The position numbers and the translations under genes are program-made. DNA of 64,000 nt from Marinovum sp034669705 (GTDB lineage Bacteria > Pseudomonadota > Alphaproteobacteria > Rhodobacterales > Rhodobacteraceae), in contig NZ_JAXMOR010000005.1 of assembly GCF_034669705.1 (NCBI RefSeq), positions 1-64,000 on the forward strand. Reading direction: 5' to 3'. Positions 24,371-33,407 of the stretch are shown one piece after another. The notes below the pieces were generated by a model. That model made no database searches and had not been told where the DNA came from. It worked only from the letters and a program-made list of their open reading frames with translations. Position 1 is the first letter of the stretch. Every line of letters begins with the position of its first letter.

Positions 24371-25885
24371 TCAATTCCGCCACAGGTTGGGCGACAAAAG
24401 CGCGATGATCGCCAGTGTCTCGAGCCGTCCGAGCACCATGGCGGCGCCATAGACCAGCTTGGCGCCGGCGTTGAGCTCGACCAGCACGATCGGCGTCTCG
24501 AGCGCCAGGGCGGTGAGCGGCCCGGTGGTCGAGAGCGCCGAGGTGGCAAGCACGATCGCGGCGTCGAACCGCACGCCAAAGCCGCCGAGGATCACGGTGA
24601 TCGCCGCCAGCGAGAGCGCGAAGAGCATGAAGAAGACCCAGGCCACGAAAGCACCGTGGCGGCGGATGCGCCGGCTGACGGCGCGGGCATTGCCCACCGA
24701 GGAGGGATGCACCAGCCGCTCGATCTCGCGTTTGCCGTTGAGGTAGAGCGCGAAGACCCTGAGCAGCTTGACCCCGCCCGCGGTGGTCGCCACCCCGCCG
24801 CCGATCATCGCCAGGCCCAGCAGGATGATGCCGGGGCTGTCGAGGCCGGACCAGCTGCGCGCGGCGGCCCAGTCGGCGCTCTCGAAACCGGTGGTCGAGA
24901 GGAACGACAGCACGGTGAACATGCTGCCCCAAGCGGCGCGCAGGGCCGACACCAGATCGTCGACCTCGTCGACCTCGAAGGCGCCGACCCAGTGGCGCAG
25001 GATCAAGAAGCCCGGCACCAGCACCACGAACAGCAGCCCCATGCGGAACTCCGGGTCATGGCGCAGGTCGGCGGCAGCGCCGGTGACGGTGTCATTGGTG
25101 AAGGTCAGCCGCGACAGCGAGAACATCAGGAAGACGAAGACCAGCGCCTCGCCGACGAAGCCCGCGGCGCCGTTCTGCACCCCTCCGATGGGCGAGATGC
25201 CCGAGGTCGCCATGGTCGAGGCGGCATGGCAGAAGGCCGCCAGCGGCGCCTCGCCGGCCACCAGCAGGGTGATCCAGAGCGCCAGCGTCAGCCCGAAATA
25301 GACCGGGATCAGCCGCCAGGAGGTGCGCATCAGCCGGGTCAGCGGATCGGCGCCCTCCATGGTGGCGACCCGCGCCTCGCCGCCGCCGGGCTCGGCGCTG
25401 GCGGTGACCTCGAAGCCGCCGAGGTTGAGCGGCGCGAGGATCGCCGCCGCGGCGATCCACATCAGCAGGCCGCCCATCCAGCCGACCAGCGCCCGCCAGA
25501 GGTGCAGCGTGTCCGACAGACGCTCTGGCGCGAACAGCGTGGCCCCGGTGGTGGTGAAGCTCGAGACCATCTCGAGATAGGCGTTGAGAAAGGAGGTGGT
25601 GCGCAGCGCCTCGTGGAACGGCACCGCCATGATCAGCGGCAGCACGGTAAAGGCGCCGAGCAGACCCAGCAGCTGCCGCAGCCCGGTGCGATTCTGCGGC
25701 TGATGCGACAGGGCGATGCCGATCAGGCTGACAAAAATCAACGTCAGCAGCCCGGCATAGAAGAAGCTGCGCGCCTGGTGGAACTCTGCCGAGGCCAGTG
25801 CATGCACCGCCGGCACCATCATCCACATCCCGCACAGCCCCACGAGCTGGAGGAAGAACGGCAGGTTTTTCAGATTTCTGACCAT
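24371..25885 (-). CDS. trkH: Trk potassium uptake protein TrkH
   Basis: Potassium-translocating membrane subunit (504 aa) with about ten helices and four pore-loop repeats, for example SFTTTGATLF near residue 105, ATSGISPIGG near residue 230, FLSTTGFESADW and ALSTTGPL. These are the filter-like segments of the TrkH/KtrB superfamily. The ATG directly abuts the trkA stop, so the transporter and its regulatory subunit are one unit. Confidence 0.95.
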   Translation of the reverse strand: MVRNLKNLPFFLQLVGLCGMWMMVPAVHALASAEFHQARSFFYAGLLTLIFVSLIGIALSHQPQNRTGLRQLLGLLGAFTVLPLIMAVPFHEALRTTSFLNAYLEMVSSFTTTGATLFAPERLSDTLHLWRALVGWMGGLLMWIAAAAILAPLNLGGFEVTASAEPGGGEARVATMEGADPLTRLMRTSWRLIPVYFGLTLALWITLLVAGEAPLAAFCHAASTMATSGISPIGGVQNGAAGFVGEALVFVFLMFSLSRLTFTNDTVTGAAADLRHDPEFRMGLLFVVLVPGFLILRHWVGAFEVDEVDDLVSALRAAWGSMFTVLSFLSTTGFESADWAAARSWSGLDSPGIILLGLAMIGGGVATTAGGVKLLRVFALYLNGKREIERLVHPSSVGNARAVSRRIRRHGAFVAWVFFMLFALSLAAITVILGGFGVRFDAAIVLATSALSTTGPLTALALETPIVLVELNAGAKLVYGAAMVLGRLETLAIIALLSPNLWRN

Positions 25886-27262
25886 CTAGAAAAAGTCGAT
25901 CGAGACCTGGAGCAGCCGTTCCACCTCTGGCACGTCCTTGGTCATCGAGAACAGCGCAATGACGTTGCCCTCCTCGATCCTGAGGCTGCCGGTGGGCCGC
26001 ATCACCTTGCCGTCCTGCAGCACCGCCCCCACCAGAACGCCTTCGGGAAAGTCGATGTCGCGGATCCGCTGGCCGGCGATCGGCGAGGTCGAGAGCACCT
26101 CGGCCTCGATCACCTCGGCCTCGGCATCGCCCACCGAATAGACGCCGCGCACCCGGCCGTGGCGGATGTGGCGCAGGATCGAGCTGACGGTGGTGGCGCG
26201 CGGGTTGATGTAGGCGTCGATGCCCAGCGGCCCCATCAGCGGTACCAGCGTCGGGTCGTTGATCAGGGCGATGGCAAAGGGGCAGCCCTCGGCCTTGGCA
26301 CGCACCGCGGCCAGCAGGTTGACCTTGTCGTCGTCGGTGACGGTCAGCACGGCGTCGGCGCGGTGGATATTCGCCTCTTTCAGCAGCGCCGCGTCCAGAC
26401 CGTCGCCATTGAGAACGATGGTCCGCTCGAGAATATCCGCCGCCCGCTCGGCGCATTTGCGGTTCTTCTCGATCACCTTGGCGCGGATCCGCTCGGTGCG
26501 GGTTTCGAGCGCCTGCGCCACCGCGAGGCCGACATTGCCGCCACCGACCAGCACCACGCGCTCCTGCTTGGTCTGCTTCTTGCCGAAGATCTCCATGGTG
26601 CGGCCGACATCGTCGATATGGCTCATGACATAGCAATCGTCGCCGGCAAACAGCTGGTCGCCGGCGTCGGGGGCAAAGAGAGTGCCCTCGCGGCGGATCG
26701 CCACCACCACCGAGCGCAGGGTCGAGAACAGGTCGGTCAGCTGGCGCAGCGGCGTGTTGAGCACCGGGCAGTCAGCGGTCAGCCTGAGCCCGAGGAACTG
26801 CGCCTTGCCGTCGAGAAAATGCTCGGTGTCGAAGGCCGCCGGGGCCGAGAGCCGTTGCAGCGCGGCGTCGGCCACCTCCTTCTCGGGCGAGATCACCACG
26901 TCGATCGGCATGTGATCGCGGCGGTAGAGGTCTGAATAGATCGCGTCGAGGTAGCTTTGCGAGCGCAGTCGCGCCACCTTGCGCGGGATCGCAAACACCG
27001 AATGGGCCACCTGGCAGGTGACCATGTTGACCTCGTCGGAATGGGTGGCGGCGATGATCATGTCGGCATCGCGGGCGCCGGCCCGGTCGAGGATGTCAGG
27101 ATAGCTGGCAAAGCCGGCGATGCCCTGCACGTCGAGCGTGTCAGTGGCGCGACGCACCAGATCGGGATTGCTGTCGACCACCGTCACATCATTGCGCTCG
27201 CCCGACAGGTGCCGCGCGATCTGCCAGCCCACCTGTCCGGCCCCACAGATGATGACTTTCAT
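25886..27262 (-). CDS. trkA: Trk system regulatory subunit TrkA
   Basis: Cytosolic nucleotide-binding subunit gating TrkH (458 aa). Two tandem RCK modules are visible: the first Rossmann motif is IICGAGQVGWQIARHL at the N-terminus, the second is VLVGGGNVGLAVAQALE near residue 237, each followed by a TrkA-C domain. The ATG at 27262 gives the family length, although the frame stays open for 167 codons upstream. Confidence 0.95.
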   Translation of the reverse strand: MKVIICGAGQVGWQIARHLSGERNDVTVVDSNPDLVRRATDTLDVQGIAGFASYPDILDRAGARDADMIIAATHSDEVNMVTCQVAHSVFAIPRKVARLRSQSYLDAIYSDLYRRDHMPIDVVISPEKEVADAALQRLSAPAAFDTEHFLDGKAQFLGLRLTADCPVLNTPLRQLTDLFSTLRSVVVAIRREGTLFAPDAGDQLFAGDDCYVMSHIDDVGRTMEIFGKKQTKQERVVLVGGGNVGLAVAQALETRTERIRAKVIEKNRKCAERAADILERTIVLNGDGLDAALLKEANIHRADAVLTVTDDDKVNLLAAVRAKAEGCPFAIALINDPTLVPLMGPLGIDAYINPRATTVSSILRHIRHGRVRGVYSVGDAEAEVIEAEVLSTSPIAGQRIRDIDFPEGVLVGAVLQDGKVMRPTGSLRIEEGNVIALFSMTKDVPEVERLLQVSIDFF

Positions 27263-27479
27263 GTCACAGGCTCCCCTGCCCTCTGGATCGCGAAAGCCAT
27301 CCTTGGCAGATGCCGCCAACAGGGTCAACGCGCCGCGCGTCCGGTGCCGCGCGGGCTGTGGCAAATCCGGCAAGGCTCCGCGCCTTCCGGGGCCCGGCGG
27401 CGAAAGAGCTTGCAAAACCCGCCCGGGATTGCTGTGAGACGGGCTATCCGCACACCCTACCAGCGAGAGACCCCAGCAG

Positions 27480-28001
27480 ATGACCCCGATGATCCCCCGC
27501 CTGCCCGCCCTGGCCCTGCTCTGTGCGCTGACGATCCTGGCCGCCTGCGGCCAGCGCGACAAGGCGCCCGAGCGGGTCTCGGCCAAGGCGCTGGAGTGCA
27601 TGACGCGGGTGATGTACTTCGAATCGAACCGCTCGAGCCGCGACGGCATGATCGCGGTGGGCACCGTGGTGATGAACCGGGTGGCCTCGGAGGATTTCCC
27701 CGACACGGTCTGCGCCGTGGTCTCGCAACGAAACCAGTTCGCGCCGGGGGTGATGACCCGCAAGATGACCGACCGCGGCCTGCCGCTGGCGCAAGAGGCC
27801 GCACGGGCGGTGCTGCGCGGAGAGCGTCATCCGCTGATCAGCAAGGCACGGTTCTTCCACGCGGCCTATTACAACGCCAATTTCAACAACATCCACTACG
27901 TGGCGACGGCCGGCGGCAATGCGTTCTACGAGAAACGCCCGCCGGCGCTGGTGACCCGCCGGACGCCGCCGAAACAGATCGAAGGCCTCACCGGCGGCTG
28001 A
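27480..28001 (+). CDS. SleB-type cell wall hydrolase, putative lipoprotein
   Basis: A 173-residue exported protein. The N-terminal signal with lipobox (LTILAAC, Cys at residue 22) suggests a lipoprotein. The mature part is a hydrolase_2/SleB-like domain with YFESNRSSRDGMIAVGTVVMNR near residue 45 and a C-terminal GGNAFY. Family members cleave peptidoglycan glycan strands. It is the only plus-strand gene inside the trk-ntr block and is divergent from trkA. Confidence 0.85.
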   Translation: MTPMIPRLPALALLCALTILAACGQRDKAPERVSAKALECMTRVMYFESNRSSRDGMIAVGTVVMNRVASEDFPDTVCAVVSQRNQFAPGVMTRKMTDRGLPLAQEAARAVLRGERHPLISKARFFHAAYYNANFNNIHYVATAGGNAFYEKRPPALVTRRTPPKQIEGLTGG

Positions 28002-28017
28002 GGCCGCGTCGCCGTCG

Positions 28018-28255
28018 CGCTCGCCGGGAGACCCCGGCGCGGGGGCCGGGGCGCGACGTGGATGTCTGGCAACCATAGCGACACATGGCACCGCTGTAGA
28101 CCACGCCTCGCCATCGGTTTTGTCTCTACCGTCCCGGCCGCCGCGCCGGGACCTCACCGCTCGCCCGGAGGCCCCGGCGCGGGCGCCGGGGCGCAACGTG
28201 GATGATTTGCAGCCAGAGCGACGCATGGCACCGGTGTGGACCACGCCTCACCGCC
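28018..28255. repeat. Tandem repeat, two units with 140-bp period
   Basis: TCGCCGGGAG at 28021 and TCGCCCGGAG at 28161, and GCGCGACGTGGATG at 28051 and GCGCAACGTGGATG at 28191, are exactly 140 bp apart. Similarity extends through ACCACGCCTC. The units contain G+C-rich inverted repeats (CCCCGGCGCGGG). Confidence 0.8.
28131..28152. repeat. Dispersed GTCCCGGC/GCCGGGAC palindrome, copy 1
   Basis: GTCCCGGC and GCCGGGAC flank a six-base G+C spacer. An identical 22-mer occurs at 56525-56546 upstream of guaA. Confidence 0.7.
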
Positions 28256-28331
28256 AGCCACACCGCCGCCGATCCGGCCCCTGCGCCGGGGCGTCGTCGC
28301 AGGCCAAGAGGCCCAGAGAGACCGCAGGGCC

Positions 28332-28901
28332 CTACTGTCCGAACCCCTGCATCGCCTGGAAATCCATCTGTTCCAGCGCTGCCAGCATGGTCTCGGTCTC
28401 GGCGCCGGAGGCCTGGATCAGGATACGGTTCGCCACCAGCCCCATGATCTCGTCGTCCTGGATGGCGAATTTCTGGCGGTTCACCCGCTCGACCTTCATC
28501 CCCATCATCGCGGCGTTGTTGATCACGCCGGCGACACTGGCGACCATCGGGTTGTCAGCCATCAGCTGGATGGTATAGCGCTGGCCCTCGCCCTCATAGG
28601 TCGCCTCGGCCGCGACACCGCCGCCCATCATCGCCAGCCCCTGCGCGGCCTCTTCGTCGAGTTCGCGGGTCCAGCCCTCGGGTGCCGGCGGCAGGAAGGC
28701 GCTGAGCGCCCCGGTCTTGAGCCCCAGCAGCTGCTGGCGGGCCAGCTCGATCTCGTCGAGCGCATATTGAATGTCGCCGTCTTGATAGGCGGCGATGGCG
28801 CTCTGCAGCGTATCGGTGATCTCGTCGGCGGCCAGTGGCGTCAGCATCAGCGGGGTCGCGGTCAGGCAGGCGGCAGTCAGAAAAGCTCGGGTCACTCGCA
28901 T
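28332..28901 (-). CDS. Exported protein of unknown function
   Basis: A 189-residue protein with a Sec signal peptide (cleavage likely after LTPLAA, near residue 25). A helical segment with an acidic face follows (LQSAIAAYQDGDIQYALDEIELARQQLLG), then a beta-rich part. It resembles conserved periplasmic proteins of roseobacters, but I recognise no motif. It lies downstream of the ntrX group in the same direction. Confidence 0.65.
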   Translation of the reverse strand: MRVTRAFLTAACLTATPLMLTPLAADEITDTLQSAIAAYQDGDIQYALDEIELARQQLLGLKTGALSAFLPPAPEGWTRELDEEAAQGLAMMGGGVAAEATYEGEGQRYTIQLMADNPMVASVAGVINNAAMMGMKVERVNRQKFAIQDDEIMGLVANRILIQASGAETETMLAALEQMDFQAMQGFGQ

Positions 28902-28979
28902 GGGACAATCTCTCGTTATGGAACCATGCCCCGGAACCTGCCCCGATATCGCCCTTGAGGCAAGCCCACGCGCCGCGCC

Positions 28980-29567
28980 TCAGCCCCTCGGCCGCGCCGC
29001 CTGCGTCGCCTGCCAGGCGCGCACCGCCTCGAGCGTTTCCCAGCGGTAGCGCGGGTCCTCGGTCACCTTCGCGAACCAGAGCCGCCCCTGGCCCACCCGC
29101 CAGGGATCGAGCAGCAGACCCTCCTCCATCGGCCGGCCGGCGGCCGAGACCACCACCGAGACATGCTCGAGCTTGACGTTGCGGGCATTGGCATAGCCCA
29201 CATGCAGGTCGATCGTCCGCAGCCCCTCGGCCCGCAGCGCGGCGTGCAGTGCATTGGTCCAGTCGCGGCAGACGCCCTTCTCGCGCAGCCCGTGGATCAC
29301 CTTGATGTTGTGCCTGAGCGGCGGATCGACGACCTGCCAGTCCTCGGCCCAGTCGAGCGGGCGCAGCACCGCGATCCGCGCCACGCGCGCGGCCTCGCCG
29401 GCATCGACCCCCGTCCCCAGCGCCAGGAGCGCCCGGGTCAGCTCGGCGATCTTGGCCTCGGGGTCGCCGGTCTCGGCAAAGTTCATCTCGGGCGCCCCGC
29501 AGCCCGCCGCCAGCGCCAGCGCCGCGAGGCCAAAGGCCACGCGCCGCCGCGTCATCCTACCTGACAT
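28980..29567 (-). CDS. Transglutaminase-like lipoprotein
   Basis: A 195-residue protein with a lipoprotein signal (LALAAGC, Cys near residue 23). The mature part shows a Cys-His-Asp order matching the transglutaminase/cysteine-protease fold: Cys in GVCRDWTNALHAAL, His in LEHVSVVV, Asp in LLDPWR. It begins three bases after ntrX, so it is co-transcribed with the NtrYX system. The fold assignment is inference from motif order; the substrate is unknown. Confidence 0.65.
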   Translation of the reverse strand: MSGRMTRRRVAFGLAALALAAGCGAPEMNFAETGDPEAKIAELTRALLALGTGVDAGEAARVARIAVLRPLDWAEDWQVVDPPLRHNIKVIHGLREKGVCRDWTNALHAALRAEGLRTIDLHVGYANARNVKLEHVSVVVSAAGRPMEEGLLLDPWRVGQGRLWFAKVTEDPRYRWETLEAVRAWQATQAARPRG

Positions 29568-29570
29568 GGA

Positions 29571-30983
29571 TCAGCCCGCCTGTGCCGCCGTCTCGCCGAC
29601 CCGCGCCACCCGTGCGCCGGATTTCGACGAGGTCACCACGCCCAGCGATTTCAGCTTGCGGTGCAGCGCCGAGCGCTCCATGCCGACGAAAGACGCGGTG
29701 CGACTGATATTGCCGCCGAAGCGGTTGATCTGGGTCAGCAGGTATTCCCGTTCGAAGGCCTCGCGGGCCTCGCGCAGGGGCAGCGTCGCCAGGGTGCCGG
29801 CCAGCACCACACGGCCCTCTTCCTGCCCCGCCGGCGCATCCTGCGGCAGCTCATGCGCGTCGATCTCGCCGGTGCCGTCGCCGAGGATCAGCACCCGCTC
29901 GATCAGGTTCTTCAACTGCCGCACATTGCCCGGCCAGGTCATCGTCTGCATCAGCGCCACCGCCTCGTCAGACAGGCTGCGCATCGGCAGGCCCTGGCCG
30001 TCGTGGCAGGCCTTGATGAAATACTCGGCCAGCACCGGGATGTCCTCGCGCCGCTCCTCGAGCGAGGGCACGGCGATCGGCACTACGTTGAGCCGGTGGA
30101 ACAGCTCCTGGCGGAAGCGCTCGGCGTCGATCTCCTCTTCGAGGTTGCGGTTGGTCGAGGAAATCACCCGCAGGTCGACCCGCACCTTGTCGGTGCCGCC
30201 GACCCGGGTGAACTGCTGATCGACCAGCACGCGCAGGATCTTGGACTGGGTGCCCAGCGGCATGTCCGCCACCTCGTCGAAATAGACCACGCCGCCATGC
30301 GCCTGTTCGAGCAGACCGGCCTCGATGCCGCGCTCGGCGCTCTCGCGGCCAAACAGCAGCTCTTCCATGGTCTCGGGCTCGATCGAAGCGCAGTTGACGG
30401 TGACAAAGGGCGCCTCGGCGCGGGCGGAATGGGCATGGATATAGCGCGCCGCCACCTCCTTGCCGCTGCCCGCCGGGCCGGTGAGCATCACCCGGCCATT
30501 GGATTTCGTCACCTTGTCAAGCTGACCCAGCAGCGTGCGGAAGGACGCGCTGTCGCCGACCATCTCGGCGGCGGTGCTCTCCTTGCGCTTGAGCTGCTGG
30601 TTCTCGCGCCTGAGCCGCGAGGTCTCCATCGCGCGGCGGATCACCACCAGCAGCTGGTCGATGTTGAAGGGCTTCTCGATGAAGTCGTAGGCCCCTTGCT
30701 TGATCGCCGCCACCGCGATCTCGATATTGCCATGCCCCGAGATGATCACCACCGGGATGCCGGGGTTGTCACGCTTGACGGTCTTGAGGATGTCGATCCC
30801 GTCCATCCGGCTGTCCTTGAGCCAGATGTCGAGGATCATCAGCGCCGGCGGCTCGTCGTTGAGCGCCGCCATGCATTCATCCGACCCGCCGGCAAGACGG
30901 GTGGTAAAGCCTTCATCTTCCAGAATATCCCCGATCAGCTCGCGGATATCGCGTTCGTCGTCGACAATCAGAATATCGCTCAT
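29571..30983 (-). CDS. ntrX: Response regulator NtrX
   Basis: NtrC-family regulator (470 aa), partner of NtrY in nitrogen/redox control. A receiver domain (phosphoacceptor Asp in LMILDIWLKD near residue 53) precedes an AAA+ domain with Walker A GPAGSGKE and Walker B GGVVYFDEVAD, then a Fis-type HTH near residues 410-450. The L1 loop that should carry GAFTGA reads ELLFGRESAERGIEAGLLE, so the sigma-54 contact motif is missing and the protein is unlikely to be a classical sigma-54 activator. The ATG overlaps the ntrY stop (ATGA). Confidence 0.93.
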   Translation of the reverse strand: MSDILIVDDERDIRELIGDILEDEGFTTRLAGGSDECMAALNDEPPALMILDIWLKDSRMDGIDILKTVKRDNPGIPVVIISGHGNIEIAVAAIKQGAYDFIEKPFNIDQLLVVIRRAMETSRLRRENQQLKRKESTAAEMVGDSASFRTLLGQLDKVTKSNGRVMLTGPAGSGKEVAARYIHAHSARAEAPFVTVNCASIEPETMEELLFGRESAERGIEAGLLEQAHGGVVYFDEVADMPLGTQSKILRVLVDQQFTRVGGTDKVRVDLRVISSTNRNLEEEIDAERFRQELFHRLNVVPIAVPSLEERREDIPVLAEYFIKACHDGQGLPMRSLSDEAVALMQTMTWPGNVRQLKNLIERVLILGDGTGEIDAHELPQDAPAGQEEGRVVLAGTLATLPLREAREAFEREYLLTQINRFGGNISRTASFVGMERSALHRKLKSLGVVTSSKSGARVARVGETAAQAG

Positions 30984-33343
30984 TTGCTCGTGTCCCCTCG
31001 GTCCTCTTCACTGGCACTGTCCTGGCCGACCGCCAGTGGCAGTCGGATCACGGCCATCGCCCCGCCGTCGGGCTGGCCGTCAAATCGCGGCGCGTCTTCC
31101 AGAGCGAGACTGCCGCCATGTTCCTCGATGATCTTCTTGACGATGGGCAGGCCAAGGCCGGTGCCCTTGTCGCGCGTCGTCACATAGGGCTCGAACAGCC
31201 GCGCGCGGTCTTCCGGCAGGCCGATGCCGGTGTCGATGATGCGGATCAGCGCCTGACGGCCCTCTGCTTCGCAGGTGACGCGGATCACCGGCCGGTGGCC
31301 CTCTGGCGCACCGCGCTCCTGCAGGGTCTCGATCGCCTCGCCGGCGTTCTTGATCAGGTTGGTCAGCGCCTGGCTGATCATCGTGGCGTCGAGATCGGCC
31401 ATCATCGGGCCCTCTGGCAGCGCCACGTCGAAGACCACATCGGGCTGGCCGCTTTCCTGCAGCAGCACCGCACCGCGCAAGAGCGCGATCACATCTTCGG
31501 GTGCACGCTCCGGCTCGGGCATACGGGCGAACTTGGAAAATTCGTCGACGATGCGGCGCAGGTCGTTGGTCTGGCGCACGATCACCCCGGTCAGCTCCTC
31601 GAGCTTGGCGCCGCTCTCCTCGCCCAGCTCGCGGCGGAACTTGCGATGGATGCGCTCTGCCGAGAGCTGGATCGGCGTCAGCGGGTTCTTGATCTCATGC
31701 GCGATGCGCCGGGCCACGTCGCCCCAGGCGGCCATGCGCTGCGCCGCCACGAGGTCCGAGACGTCGTCGAAGGCCACCACATAGCCCTCGAGCCCGCCAT
31801 CCTCGCGGCTTCGCGTCGCCATGCGCACCAGCAGGTTTTCCTGTCGGCCCTCGCGCACCACCTTGACCTCCTGCTGCACCACGTTGCGTTCGCCGGCGGC
31901 CAGTTGCTCGAACAGCGGGCCGAACTCGGGCACGGCGACCTTCAGCGGCACGGTCTGGCGGTTCTCGCTCCAGCCCAGCAGCCGCTCGGCCGAACGGTTG
32001 ACGAAGGAGACCCGGCCGGCATCATCAAGCCCGACCACGCCGGACGTGACCGAAGAGAGCACCGAATCGAACATCCGCCGCCGGCGTTCGATCTGGCGGG
32101 TGTTGTCGAGCAGGGTCTCGCGCTGGCCCTTGAGCTGGCGGGTCATCTGGTTGAAGTAGCGGCCGAGCATGGCGATCTCGTCGTCGCCCTCCTCCTCGCG
32201 CACCCGCACGTCGAGGTCCCCGGCCCCCACCCGTTGCGCCGCGCCGGTCAGCCGGCCCACCGGGCGCGACAGCCGCTCGGCAAACCACAGGCCCAGCCAG
32301 ATCGAGGCCAGCACCAGCAAGAGTGCAAAGCCCAGGTAAATCAGCGCAAAATCGAACAGCCGCCGGCCGCGCTCGCTCTCTTGCTGCTGATAGAACTGCG
32401 CGGTCTGCTGGGTGTCGTCGAGCAGGTCGAGCAGCTCGCCGTTGACGTTGCGGGAAATATAGAGGTAGCGGTCGGGAAACTCGCGCAACGGCACGATGGC
32501 GCGGAACTCGCTGTTCTCCCAATCCTCGATCAGGCTCAGGCTGTTGTCGCCCTGACTGGCGGCAATCTGCGTTGGGCTCGGTTTCTCGAAATCGAACAGG
32601 TAGGAGCGTTCACCGCGGGTGCGCAGCTCGCCGGTGCCGTCGATCAGATAGGCCTCGCGCAGCCCGCGCTGGATCAGCCCCTGACCGTCGGTCAGCACCT
32701 TGCGCAGGTTGGTGGTGGGATCGCGCATCACCGTCGGCCGCTGGGCGTCGATATAGCCGGCAAGCGCGCGGGCATCCTCGGCCAGATCCTCGCGCTGCTC
32801 GGCCTGATAGGCCTTGGCAGCCGACAGGGACGCGCCAACCACCTGCCGCACCCGGTCCGAGAACCAGGTCTCGAGGCCGATGTTGATCGTCAGAACGGCA
32901 AAGACCGCCACCGTCACCGTCGGAATCAGCGCCATCAGCGCAAACACCCCGGTCAGCCGCAGGTGCAGCCGCGAGCCGGCAGAGCGCGCCCGCCGCGCCG
33001 CCACCATCCGCGCCACCCGTTGCAGCACCAGCGCCGCGATCAGCAGCACATAGACGAAATCCGCCAAAAGGATCAGCCGCAGCCCCGGCGCGCTGGCGCC
33101 CATGTTGAGCGGGCCCATGACGAGGAAGGTCGCAAAGGCCAGGCAGGGCCCGAGCAGAACCAGCGTCAGCGTCGCCACATTCTGCACCCGGCGCAGACGC
33201 GCCCAGCGGCGCAGACCCTCAAGAGAGACCCAGCCGCGGGGCGGTATTCTACCACCGCCGTTCAAACCTCGTGCCGATGCATGTGCCCCTGTGGCCACAG
33301 ACCGCCCTCGCTCAGATGTGCCGCTTGCGCGACTAACCGCCAT
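30980..33343 (-). CDS. ntrY: Sensor histidine kinase NtrY
   Basis: Membrane sensor kinase (787 aa) of the NtrY family. It has four N-terminal membrane helices with a periplasmic region between helices three and four, then HAMP, PAS, HisKA (RRIAHEIKNPLTPIQLS, phospho-His) and HATPase domains ending with GTGLGLPIVKKIIEEHGG. It phosphorylates NtrX. I chose MAVSRASGT (33343), preceded by GGAGAG; the frame is open 17 codons further. It follows ntrC closely. Confidence 0.93.
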   Translation of the reverse strand: MAVSRASGTSERGRSVATGAHASARGLNGGGRIPPRGWVSLEGLRRWARLRRVQNVATLTLVLLGPCLAFATFLVMGPLNMGASAPGLRLILLADFVYVLLIAALVLQRVARMVAARRARSAGSRLHLRLTGVFALMALIPTVTVAVFAVLTINIGLETWFSDRVRQVVGASLSAAKAYQAEQREDLAEDARALAGYIDAQRPTVMRDPTTNLRKVLTDGQGLIQRGLREAYLIDGTGELRTRGERSYLFDFEKPSPTQIAASQGDNSLSLIEDWENSEFRAIVPLREFPDRYLYISRNVNGELLDLLDDTQQTAQFYQQQESERGRRLFDFALIYLGFALLLVLASIWLGLWFAERLSRPVGRLTGAAQRVGAGDLDVRVREEEGDDEIAMLGRYFNQMTRQLKGQRETLLDNTRQIERRRRMFDSVLSSVTSGVVGLDDAGRVSFVNRSAERLLGWSENRQTVPLKVAVPEFGPLFEQLAAGERNVVQQEVKVVREGRQENLLVRMATRSREDGGLEGYVVAFDDVSDLVAAQRMAAWGDVARRIAHEIKNPLTPIQLSAERIHRKFRRELGEESGAKLEELTGVIVRQTNDLRRIVDEFSKFARMPEPERAPEDVIALLRGAVLLQESGQPDVVFDVALPEGPMMADLDATMISQALTNLIKNAGEAIETLQERGAPEGHRPVIRVTCEAEGRQALIRIIDTGIGLPEDRARLFEPYVTTRDKGTGLGLPIVKKIIEEHGGSLALEDAPRFDGQPDGGAMAVIRLPLAVGQDSASEEDRGDTSK

Positions 33344-33407
33344 ATCATGTGGCACTCTCCAGTCGAACCACAGGGGTTGCGACATCGGGGCCACTCATGT
33401 GGCAGTA

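Larger units (their letters stand above)
28002..28331. other. Intergenic region made largely of a tandem duplication
   Basis: The 330-bp gap between convergent genes contains two diverged copies of a roughly 98-bp unit spaced 140 bp apart, plus a strong GTCCCGGC/GCCGGGAC palindrome. No gene is seen. Confidence 0.6.

Noticed and set aside
24305..26935. Open frame of 876 codons on the plus strand
   Set aside because: Antisense to trkH and trkA; composition is His/Gln/Arg-rich noise.
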